DNA of 64,000 nucleotides, from NCBI GenBank assembly GCA_025201345.1, contig JAIXMG010000042.1, positions 1 through 64,000 on the forward strand. Direction: 5' to 3'. Made by a program: the position numbers and the translations under genes. Positions 55,220 to 64,000 of the stretch are shown here, piece after piece. The number at the start of each line of letters is the position of its first letter. Within the stretch, counting starts at the first letter, position 1. The notes under the pieces are model-generated. The model was given only the letters and a program-made list of their open reading frames with translations, was not told where the DNA came from and did not search any database. Origin of the DNA: Thamnidium elegans. Lineage: Eukaryota; Mucoromycota; Mucoromycetes; Mucorales; Mucoraceae.

Positions 55220-56947
55220 TTATTGTAGTTGAATTGGTAAAAAGTTTCCAACAATTACAGTCTATAAGAAAGATAAGTAACAACTCAATAAATATATTTG
55301 CTCTTTACTTACAGGAATGTTATATTTATCTCTTCGAATTGTAAATGAAAAACAGCAAGAAATAACGCTTGCGTTTTCCGGGTTAGGACTTCGAAGTAAA
55401 CAAGACGTTAACACGGCCTTTTGTCCAGGATCAAAAGCAATGTTTCCATATTTCTATTTAAAAAAAAAATTGTTTTAGTATATCTTTGTTTTTTAAAAAA
55501 AAAAACCTCCAATGTTATAAGCGACTCTTACCTCCCAGTAATTGACAGCTGATTCCTCAGCCATTAATTCATAGATACACAAACGTCCTTCTCTTAAATT
55601 CTCAATAGGTACATTGACAAGAGCTGCAAATTCTTTATTGCCCTTATAAATCTCACCAGTACGACGCCATAAACAAGCTGGTATACCCATCGAACTAAAC
55701 ACACGATCATAATCCTATATTTTTTTTTAATTTCAACCATTTTGATTAATTACACATATATATTTATATACCAAAAGTAAACGTTCAAATGCTTCTTCTA
55801 CTAAGATCAAGTCAATATCCGTTAATGATTGTGCTACCGATCTAAATGCAGGTCGAAATGTTCCCATAACATTCAGAATTCTTTGCCTACTTGAAGCAGA
55901 CATACTATTATATATATACATTAGTCCTCCCATCCCAGCCTCTCCAATTATATATATAAAAAAAAAACTTACTTGTTATCCATATATTTTTGAAGTCGAG
56001 CATACCCATTAACATAATTATAAGGTTTCAAGAACCCAGCTTCATATTTTGCGTTGATGACTTCGGTTAAACGGTCCTCTAATTTACCATCTGATGGATC
56101 AGCAGCAGTCAAGAAGAATCTTTCGGTTGTATTGACTGTTGTATTAGGCGTACTGTACATTCCTTGCGGATCGTTGGTTGAACCAAGCGAATCTAAAAAA
56201 TCACTAATAACTGATATCTCGTTTCCCATTTGTTCACTGGCAAATGTTAATTGTCCTGCACCCATTTGTCCATAGAATTGAAGAGGAAGTCCACCCATAT
56301 TACTATTTGCTCCAATAGGTGCTTTTTTTTTTTTGGAAGGGGGAGTAATTAGATTATTATTTTTTTGTGTGAAAAATAATTATCTTACCATTTGTATGAT
56401 TTACAGTGGATAAAGGTGGATAATTTCCGCCATTGAGTCCTTGTTGTGTCATGCCATCTTGACGATTATTGACTTGTTGTTGTTGTTGCTGTACTTGTTG
56501 CTGCTGTTGTTGTACTTGATGTTGCTGTTGTTGTACTTGTTGTTGTTGTTGTTGCTGCTGCTGTTGTTGTTGAACTGAGGGTTGAGGTGTATTTCCAGAC
56601 GTCTTTACTTCATCATGACATAAATGACCTATACTACGTTTAATACAACGCTGACAAGGACGACCTAGATAAAGAATGAGTAAACTTTATATATACATTC
56701 CAAAATATATTTTTCTAACCTTCGTCACAAGTCATGTGAGAGCGTCTACAATATACACAAGCTAATAAAAAGAGTTCATTTAGTTTATTAAAAAATAAAT
56801 AAATAAAAAAAACAGAACAAAAAAATTACCATGAGTTACTTTTCGTCTTTTAGGTCCTGTACGTTTCTTTTTTGAGTCTTGGTTTTGATTATTTGAGTTT
56901 TCTTCGTTTTGATCTTGTTGATCTGGTGTTAGATTCTGTTCAGGCAT
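55220..56947 (-). CDS. ERT1: Zn2Cys6 transcription factor of the ERT1/AcuK/RDS2 type
   Basis: Eight exons: 56947-56830, 56761-56720, 56664-56389, 56321-55973, 55904-55772, 55714-55532, 55453-55313, 55261-55220; 427 aa. The zinc cluster ACVYCRRSHMTCDEG plus RPCQRCIKRSIGHLC is split by two introns. Gln repeats follow, then blocks typical of this family: QKYMDNK, RQRILNVMGTFRPAFRSVAQ, a PAS-like ACLWRRTGEIYKGNKEFAAL, and CCFSFTIRRDKYNIPTVIVG near the C-terminus. Ert1/Rds2/AcuK regulate gluconeogenesis and non-fermentable carbon use. Symbol given for the family; which paralogue is not decided. Confidence 0.88.
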
Positions 56948-58605
56948 TTCTAATTATTATTATTTTGTGGGGTGTGGTCTAATTTTTTTTTTTGGTTGGT
57001 TGAAAAAAAAAAAGAAAAAGGTTGTTTTTATATTAAAATCATGTCAACAATGGTAAGTTGACAGAAGAGTATATATGAAAAAAAAAAAAAAAAAGGACTT
57101 TTTATATACTTTTCTGTTGCTCTTTTTTTTATTTAAAAAAAAAAGTGGTTAGATCTAAAAAAAAATAAAGGGTTGTTTGAAAAAGAAGTGAAAGAAACAG
57201 GGCTTCCTCTAATTTATACATTTTTACGGGCGGATTTAAAAAAAAAAAAAAGTTCAAATGGCGGCAATCAGCGTCATTCTTTTTGATACACACCTCTCAT
57301 TTAGTAGCATTATACTTGTCATCAACTTAATTCAATACATTGTCATTTTTTAACGTCTGATTATTAATTTTATCTCTTTTTCGCCTTTAATATATATATT
57401 TTTTTTTTACGCAAGTATGAAACTCTTTACTCTAGCGCTAGAACAAATACATTTATTCTATTTCTTCCTTCATTTTCTTACGATGGAAAAGAACGAAAGG
57501 TTGCGTATCAAGGTTTATGAGCCTTCCTTTTTCATACAACATTTTTTTTTTTGCTGATATGAAAAGAAGGATGATGTATCAGGATTTTCAAACCCCCTAC
57601 CAAATCCAGAGAGAAAGGTTTGATACTAAAATTATTCGTAGCACATAAGCTTATCTCATTTTGTCAGGTTGTTGTCACTTATAAACATTTTCTAAATGTA
57701 TATTTTTTTGTCTGCCTTTTTCTTTTCTTACTTGCCAAAAACCGGTAAAGAAACTTTCAGACAAGCAAAGTATTACAGGAATAACTTGAACGAAGCTTCT
57801 TTTCAAGAAACTTGTACTATACACGATCCCCCCCCCCAAATAATAAGGTCACCTTCTTTAAGAAGTTTCAAAAGAAAAAAAAAACCAAGGTAAAGAAAAT
57901 CAAATACTTTAATAAGTGCGTACCTACAGCAATACTTATGTTTACCTGCTCTTTATTATTATTTTTCTAAAAAAAAATTGTTTTGATTGATGACAGCGAT
58001 AGATCCCATTGTATCATGCTTTCTTATGAGTTAATAAGGCGCTCTATACGAACCGTCTCTGGTAGGACTCCTCTTCCAGTATATATTACATATCGAATCA
58101 TTAAAAGGTCTGAGGCCAAGATAAGCCCTTTTTTTTTAGATGTGGTCAATATCCATTCATGCTCTATATCAGAATAACTAACTCGATGCTCATAAGAATA
58201 TAATCGTATGTAAGTAAACCGAGCGAAGATGAATCTTACATATTTTAAGTAGTTAAACGTATAAAAGAAAATAATACGTTTTGAGATACTTGACTTGTAT
58301 TATCATATCAAATCAGAAGCACCGCCGCTTTTTCCTATTTTTTTTTCATCATATGTGTATTATTCATTCATACAATAATAGTTTACACAATGTTATAAAT
58401 TTAATAAATGGTTACAAGGCTGTGCTGTATCTTCTTTATGTCTTTGTAACTCAAAATCCAATTTATGAAAAACCGTAATTGCTTAACGAGGAAGGAAAAA
58501 AAATGCTGTCACCAAATGAGTCTCTAAAAAAGTGACCGAATGACGGTGGAAGCACTAAATAGGCAGGTAGACTATTTTTTTTTAAGAAAAATCTTTTTAT
58601 TTCTA
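56948..58605. other. Long intergenic stretch
   Basis: 1.66 kb between divergent genes. Very AT-rich, with repeated A8-A14 and T8-T10 runs in the first 350 bp and a C9 run near 57828. Short ORFs (57696-57893, 57983-58177, 58281-58478) show no conserved feature and are not accepted. No tRNA or known ncRNA recognised. Confidence 0.45.
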
Positions 58606-59579
58606 ATGCAATCGTTAAACGTTCATCAAGCACCTGCTACTAATAAAGCAACACCACCTAACCCCAAAAAAGTCAAGTTAAGCTTTGACTACAATGCTAG
58701 TCCAGACGGTGTTGATCATAATTTACTTATTTTACTTCATGGTTTAGGTAATGACTTTTTTATTTATTTTTTATCCATGCACTTAAACTTTATACCTATT
58801 AGGTGATTCAAAAGGGCCATTCGCAAATCTTGGTAAGAATCTTAAATTACCACAAACCGGAACATTATCTGTACAAGCACCTGAACCAGTTCCTTATATG
58901 GACGGGTGTTTCCAATGGTTTCCTAGTTTTGACATGTTGACAGGTGATTGTAAGTACAAATATAATTTTTTTTTTTACAAGACTTTTTTTAATGATATGT
59001 AATTTAGTATTAACGCCTGCAAATCCCGAAAGACTTAAAGGGTTAATACGTACACGTAACCTTATGGATGAATTAATACAACATTTAATTATGGATTGTG
59101 GATTTAATGCAAGTAACATTTATTTCTTTGGGTTCTCTCAAGGTGGCACAGTTGCATTAGATACAGTCTTGTTTGGTAAGGTTCGAAATTTGGGAGGCGT
59201 GGTTAGTATCAGTGGGTATTTGCTTGAGGAGCAAAGAGTAGATAGAAAGATTGGGGATGGATATGGTGGATATATTCTCGTTACGCAAGGTGAGAAGGAT
59301 GATACGATTGGTAGTAAATTTGAAGCAGAAAAACGCGTAAGTGTGGATTTAAGGTGTATAAACGAAACAAAAAAAGTTAAAATATATATTTAGTTTAAGG
59401 CGATTGAAAGACAGTGTGCATCGTCTGCCGAGATATCGCATGTATTTATTTCAAACAAGAATCATACAATGCCTAGTTCTGAAAGAGAATGGAGGTTAAT
59501 CCATACATTCTTCGGAAAGAATATGTCTAGAAGAAATATTGAGTTAGAGAATATGTCTGATGTTTACTTGGTTAAATAA
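58606..59579 (+). CDS. Acyl-protein thioesterase/carboxylesterase-like hydrolase
   Basis: Four exons: 58606-58747, 58803-58949, 59008-59336, 59394-59579; 267 aa. Alpha/beta hydrolase of the phospholipase/carboxylesterase family. LILLHGLGDSKGPF forms the oxyanion region, the nucleophile elbow is FFGFSQGGTVAL, the catalytic Asp is in TQGEKDDTIG and the His in SNKNHTMPSS. The N-terminal 30 residues are extra and lack a targeting signal. It probably deacylates a small or protein thioester/ester in the cytosol; the exact substrate is unknown. Confidence 0.86.
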
Positions 59580-59940
59580 TATATATATATAGTTGTGATG
59601 GATACTATTTTGTTTTTGTATATATAAAACGATAAACTAATCTATAAATACGAGTATATTAAACAGATAGTAGTATAGTACGACATGATGAGCAAATAAA
59701 TTCCCCCCTTTTTATCACGAATAAATTAATCATAATTTTTTTTTCTTTACTTATTATTTTTATTTTTATGTTCATATAGACCGATATGATACTCCTTAGA
59801 GTATTGGTCATCCGTAAAGGTAAGTGAAAAAGTAATGTGCTACATTCTTTTTTTTTTTTTTTTTTTTTTTTTTTGAACGCGTAAATAGAACGAGCATCAA
59901 GTTTTCTCCAAAATAAAAGCAGACAAAACAACTAATGTTG

Positions 59941-60066
59941 TCATAAATCTATCTGCCAAGACGCTAAAGATGTGGACGCGGATGATACAGTAAGCATTTC
60001 TTTCCAATCTTTCAAAGCAACGTCAGAGTATTGTGGAAAAGAAGGTAAGTCGATAGATATACCTAC
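59941..60066 (-). pseudogene. Isolated terminal-exon-like segment
   Basis: After a good acceptor (TTCCACAG) the minus strand is open for 41 codons (SIDLPSFPQYSDVALKDWKE, ending WQIDL) and stops. No upstream exon in a compatible position was found. Either a gene fragment or the last exon of a gene too diverged to trace. Confidence 0.25.
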
Positions 60067-60112
60067 CTGTGGAACGTAATATAGTAATCAAAAGTTCGTT
60101 TTTTTTTTTTGC

Positions 60113-60900
60113 GACTTTACACGACTACGTAAAGAATAGTCGAGTTCCCTACTTTAATGATTTTTTTACGGAGAACAAAATTAAACTAATGCAATGGATT
60201 GAGTACAAGCATGGGTGTTGGACCCGATAATTCTTTGCGCAATGTGGTACGTAGCTTAATTACTTTGATTGATGTCGTAATCTGTTGATGATGTCGTATT
60301 TACTCCTAGTGCTATCACTCCCGCCGCTGGACGTGGCTCTATCTATTTGTGCACTTTTACTTTTGAGAGAAGAGCTAACATATGAAGAAGATGAGTTACT
60401 CGAGTAAGTAATATAAATAAAAATGCGTCTTGCCCTTTTTAATGATAAATGCATGCAGGTCTGGTATCTACAATTACGTAAATCCATATATAAAGAATAT
60501 ACGCAGTTGTGGAATGAAGCGGATGACGAGCAGGAGATGACGTTATACCGACGTTTCGTCAGTTATTTTTACATGCTATTAAGTAACACTTAACTGGAGA
60601 TAATCGATGGAGAGACTGGCTGAGCTAGCAGGAAGGCTGTACTTGAAACGCACAAACAACTGTTCCGAAGACCCTTCTACGAAAAAACAGATTTAATATT
60701 AATATACAATAGTAGCAAGAAACGTTGACTTATGTAACAATGAGATCGAAAATAACTTTAGAATTGAAATTAAAGCAACAGACAAAAAATTTGCGTGCAA
60801 ATTCTTCTACAGTAGTCAATCGATTTAATGGTACGCTTGATTTAAGGGTGAGCATTTTCTGTCATCCGCTTTTGCAACCACTATTGCCACTAGTATTAAA
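60113..60900 (+). pseudogene. Plus-strand coding-like fragments, frame-broken
   Basis: Successive open segments: TLHDYVKNSRVPYFNDFF to IEYKHGC (60113-60230), MGVGPDNSLRNVVRSLIT in the next frame, LSICALLLLREELTYEEDE (about 60330-60400) with a GTAAGT/GCAG intron pair after it, and VWYLQLRKSIYKEYTQLW to FYMLLSN (60462-60593). Phases do not join without frame changes. No family recognised; likely a decayed gene or transposon. Confidence 0.25.
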
Positions 60901-61757
60901 TAAAGCGAAGCGTATACTTTTTTTTTTGAATATGGTCAGTGATGGGATAATTATATATCCAGTAATAAAAATACTGTGCAAGTTTTTTTTTTTTTGGTGC
61001 TTATTCCAAGCGAATATAAGCTCGAAGATTATATTTACTCCAAGATGAATACACTACTATTACTTATTGAATAAAAGATAGCGTAGCAACCTGTTTTCAG
61101 GTATGCATTACATAATCTTAACTGTCAAATACTTTCGGAAAGTATATTCAAATTATTTGTTACTATTTAATGATGTATTAACATTTTCATGACTGGGTGT
61201 ATATAGTTATCCCATCGACTGCTCGATTCAAGGGTGAACTTTCACGAAACTCGAGACACTACTGTATATGTTTATATTTAGTTGTACGAGTGATATTAGT
61301 ATGAGAAAAAGTACGTTTCAGCAGCCCCAAAAACTAAAATCTCGAGGACTATTTTGTATCAGATTTCGATCAATTAGAATCGTATGATTTACAGTTATGT
61401 GTTTCTGGTTGAACTTAAAGGATAAGTGATGTATACATTCTTACTATTTAATAAAAAAAAGAAGAAGGGCGTTTCATATTAATCTGATCCTGAGATCAAA
61501 ATATAAACAAATAATTTATGCTATATGTGGGATCAATTAAGGTTGTTAACAACGGCATGAAACCTTTTTTTTAATAAACTTGTTTAGAAATTATGTCAAA
61601 AAAGAAGAATCAGATAAATTATAAGCGTCTTTTTATACGTCATTCGGATGTTTAAAAAAAAAAAAGAAATAGATGCAATTTTTGAAAAAAATGAGAAAAT
61701 ATTTTTCTTTTTTCTTTCTTCTTTTTGTATTTTATTACTTTTTTTATCTTGTATGTG

Positions 61758-62787
61758 ATGGAAGGATTAGTTGAATATACATATGATTTTTTGATACAAG
61801 AAAATAAAGTACCCAATTTGTCTTGGGTAAATGTAGCTATTGCGGCTTCTTTTCTTGTTGTAAATGGTAAAATATATTCTTTTTTTTTTGAAGGCCTGTA
61901 TACGTACTGAACCAAAAAAAAAAAGGCATTATCTCGAAGGGGCTTGGTTTAAAATTAGAAAGATCACTTTTGACAAGTTCGATCAGATGTATTGTCCAAC
62001 TCACAATTATGGTAACATTTTTTTTTTTTTTTTTTTTTTTTTTTGGGGAAATGAATATTGATATAATACAATAGGGCCAAGTTCTTGATAGTGTATTTAG
62101 AGCGAAAAACCCTATACTGGTTATGTTAATGACTTGTAAGCTATAAAAAAAAAATCCTATTATTTATTATTTTTATTAAAGTATTTCCCAATTAGTCACA
62201 TTAATTTTTCTGAGTTCATGTGAAACAGTTTATAATAAGTCTGACTGGTCTTTTGGAGGAATGGTAAAAATATATAGAAACAAAAAGGAGTTAAATATTT
62301 ACATCTATATAGTTCCCTAGTGTATTTTTATCAACAGCATTTTCTACATTATTTATTGGTGTGTTGGGAACACGATTTGCGATGAATGAACATCATTTTT
62401 GGGTGCCAGAACTATTTATACCAACCGTGGGTTTATTATTAGGTATCACAGCAGGTGGGATGGCAGTAGGAATATCAAGTTGTTTGACAAGAGTAGGACA
62501 ACAGACTGATCAAATAGAAACATACCTTAGTTTTGGAGCTAGTCGATGGGAAGCGGGAAAAGCCGTTGCAATTGAAGCTATTCGGGTTGCCATGTTACCC
62601 ACAATAAATCAAATGTCGGTCATTGGACTTATTACTATACCAGGAGCCATGAGTGGTCAAATTTTGGGTGGTGGATCCATTATGAATGCTGTACGGTATC
62701 AACAAATTATTACTTTTATGGTATCCGCTACAACTAGTTTAGGGGTTTTATCAGTAGTTTATGTGAGTACAGACATACATTTTATTT

Positions 62788-62818
<31 letters not shown>

Positions 62819-63007
62819 GCTAATGGATTTATATAGTATTGTATTCATCATTTGATTGATAAAAAACATCGGTTAAGACCAGAAAGAGTACACAAGTATA
62901 AAGCTAACGTGTTTAGAGATATCAAGTTTTTATTTGTTGGTGTTTACAGTGAATTATTCCAAAGACAAGAGTATTTAGTGGATGAAAATACACCTTTAAT
63001 TAGATAA
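61758..63007 (+). CDS. UPF0014 / FetB-like membrane permease
   Basis: Six exons: 61758-61866, 61926-62011, 62075-62135, 62196-62263, 62313-62762, 62837-63007; 314 aa. Blocks of the UPF0014 (FetB/ALS3-type) family in order: LSWVNVAIAASFLV, LGLKLERSLLTSSIRCIVQL, a P-x-L-V-M-L-M-T segment, FPSVFLSTAF, LGTRFAMN, SFGASRWEAGKAVAIEAIR, and VIGLITIPGAMSGQILGG. About seven membrane segments. Bacterial FetB with FetA exports iron and plant ALS3 is linked to aluminium tolerance; the fungal substrate is unknown. Intron 1 ends in a run of A before AG rather than pyrimidines. Confidence 0.88.
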
Positions 63008-63293
63008 CAAAAAAGTCAGCTGGTCATATTATAAATAGCATTAAAGTAGTTAATTCTCCCCCTTTTTTTTTCTCTCTTTTTTTTCCTTTTTCTTTCTTTA
63101 TCCATATTATTCAAGTAAGTTAATAATCCTTTTTTTTTTTATATACATATATATATATTATTATTTTTTATTAAAGCGAAAAAAAAATAAAAATAAAAAA
63201 AGATATAAGAAAAAAAGATAAAAACACCTTTCCCTCCCCTTCCAAAAAAAAAAAAATACAAAAAAAAAAAAAAAAAAAAAAAAAAAATAGATA

Positions 63294-64000
63294 ATGACTA
63301 CACCATGTTTAACTCGTCAAAATGCATTTTTATTAGAAGAAAATGAGCGATTAACACCTCTTGATTTGGTATGTTTATTATTTTAAAAACTTATAAAGCT
63401 AAAGCGAATAACAATAATATTAGTTTTGCGGAATATGTCTGGAATCAAACGATCAAGTATTAATCAAACCTTGTACTTGTATTGTACGAAATAAGCCATA
63501 GTTAGTTATAAAAAAACTAGTTGTTTTTTATCAGTTTTTTTTAATTATCAATTAGTTTAGCACACAAAAAGTGCTTTCTCAATTGGTTAGAGAAAAATGG
63601 GCAACCTTTGTACTGTACACGGTGTAAATCGAGATACAGTTTATCGATTGGCCTTACTGTTCGTACCAAATTATTATTTTCGCTTGTTCAATTCGTTTTG
63701 TTTATATTGGCTTATCTTGCCACTCACCTTTATATGTGCCTAAATTTCGAGTCCTTTCTAAAAAGTGATATTCTATCACAATATGGAGAGGATACTTTTG
63801 TTCGAGTTCCAGAAGAGTTTATATTACCTGTAAGTAGTTTCTCTCTCTCTTTTTTTTTTTTTTGTCTTATATATGTGTGTACTGACAGTAAAATATACTA
63901 CTAGACAATTAGTTTAGGGTGCTGGAAGTCATCTTTTCAATCCTTTCGTTTGTTTTTTATTTCGTATTTTTGTTTTGCAGTCATTTTCATCATTTCCTTC
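63294..64000 (+). CDS. RING-CH (MARCH-type) E3 ubiquitin ligase, N-terminal part
   Basis: Exons seen: 63294-63368, about 63423-63490, 63561-63829 and 63918 to the window edge. The RING-CH finger is recognised from FCGICLESND, KPCTC, HKKCFLNWLEKNG and LYCTRCKSRY (C4HC3 order). Membrane segments follow (LLFSLVQFVLFILAYLATH). MARCH enzymes are membrane ligases acting on transport and lipid-metabolism proteins. The junction between exons 2 and 3, inside the C-x-C to His spacer, is not resolved: the GT-AG choices in frame shorten the spacer, so a microexon may be missing. The gene continues past the edge. Confidence 0.75.

Larger units (their letters stand above)
59580..61757. other. Gene-poor stretch with coding remnants
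   Basis: 2.18 kb. Contains an isolated exon-like segment on the minus strand (59941-60066) and scattered plus-strand coding-like pieces (60113-60900). The remainder, 61050-61757, shows nothing recognisable apart from the upstream region of the permease gene. Confidence 0.5.

Noticed and set aside
57696..58478. Several 61-65 aa ORFs in the long intergenic stretch.
   Set aside because: Random-looking composition, homopolymers, no motif or exon signals.

Overview
The window is nuclear DNA of a filamentous fungus, most likely an early-diverging one (Mucoromycota, Mucorales-like). It is AT-rich and gene-dense. Most genes are cut by several short (about 50-90 bp) GT-AG introns with TNCTAAC-like branch sites and long T or A runs. 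Gene content is fungal: GWT1, GET2, LOA1, an ERT1-type Zn2Cys6 factor, a pepsin-like protease. Also present are metazoan/early-fungal genes (TTLL12, CHD1, CCDC174, LSM12 with a U12-type AT-AC intron). The order assignment is inference. Exon chains below were built by hand from splice signals, reading phase and family conservation; every complete chain given sums to a multiple of three.

Left 11.3 kb: a retroelement block around two tRNA genes. (i) 1-~3240, minus: the 5' part of one LTR element (gag, then protease in the -1 frame after an A AAA AAC heptamer), running off the left edge. (ii) tRNA-Tyr(GUA) with an 11-nt intron, 3295-3378 minus. (iii) 3978-9900, minus: a complete Ty3/Gypsy-type element with two 510-bp LTRs that look identical; its 5' LTR ends 13 bp before tRNA-His(GUG) at 9914. 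Its pol reading frame runs into the 3' LTR and is interrupted by one extra A in the RT region. (iv) 10.07-11.1 kb, plus: a degraded LTR with a primer-binding-site-like motif, and a near-perfect 30-bp hairpin.

11.3-43.6 kb, conserved genes: TAF4 (-), gamma-glutamyltransferase (-, with a 10-nt microexon), a FAR1-type DNA-binding protein (+), TTLL12 (-), FCP1 (+), GWT1 (+), CHD1 (+), CCDC174 (+), a CTLH-WD40 protein (-), an MFS transporter (-), ribosomal protein eL34 (-), a secreted aspartic protease (-), SF3B6 (-), LSM12 (+), a PAS-domain protein (+), GET2 (+), and an L51/S25/CI-B8-type mitochondrial protein (-). Many serve transcription, chromatin, splicing and ER/GPI functions, but nothing suggests co-regulation; this is ordinary eukaryotic gene order.

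43.6-64 kb: a gene-poor stretch with decayed coding pieces, one resembling the C-terminus of a TnpB/Fanzor-type nuclease. Then come a BTB plus CAP-Gly protein (+), a small broken ORF (-), LOA1 acyltransferase (+), an unrecognised single-exon gene (+), a small secreted protein (-), a family-2 glycosyltransferase (+), an ERT1/AcuK-like regulator (-), an acyl-protein-thioesterase-like hydrolase (+), a stretch of decayed coding remnants, an UPF0014/FetB-like permease (+), and a partial RING-CH ubiquitin ligase (+) running off the right edge.

The most notable observations are the AT-AC intron in LSM12, the apparent targeting of the LTR elements to tRNA genes, and the frameshift sites in the two elements.
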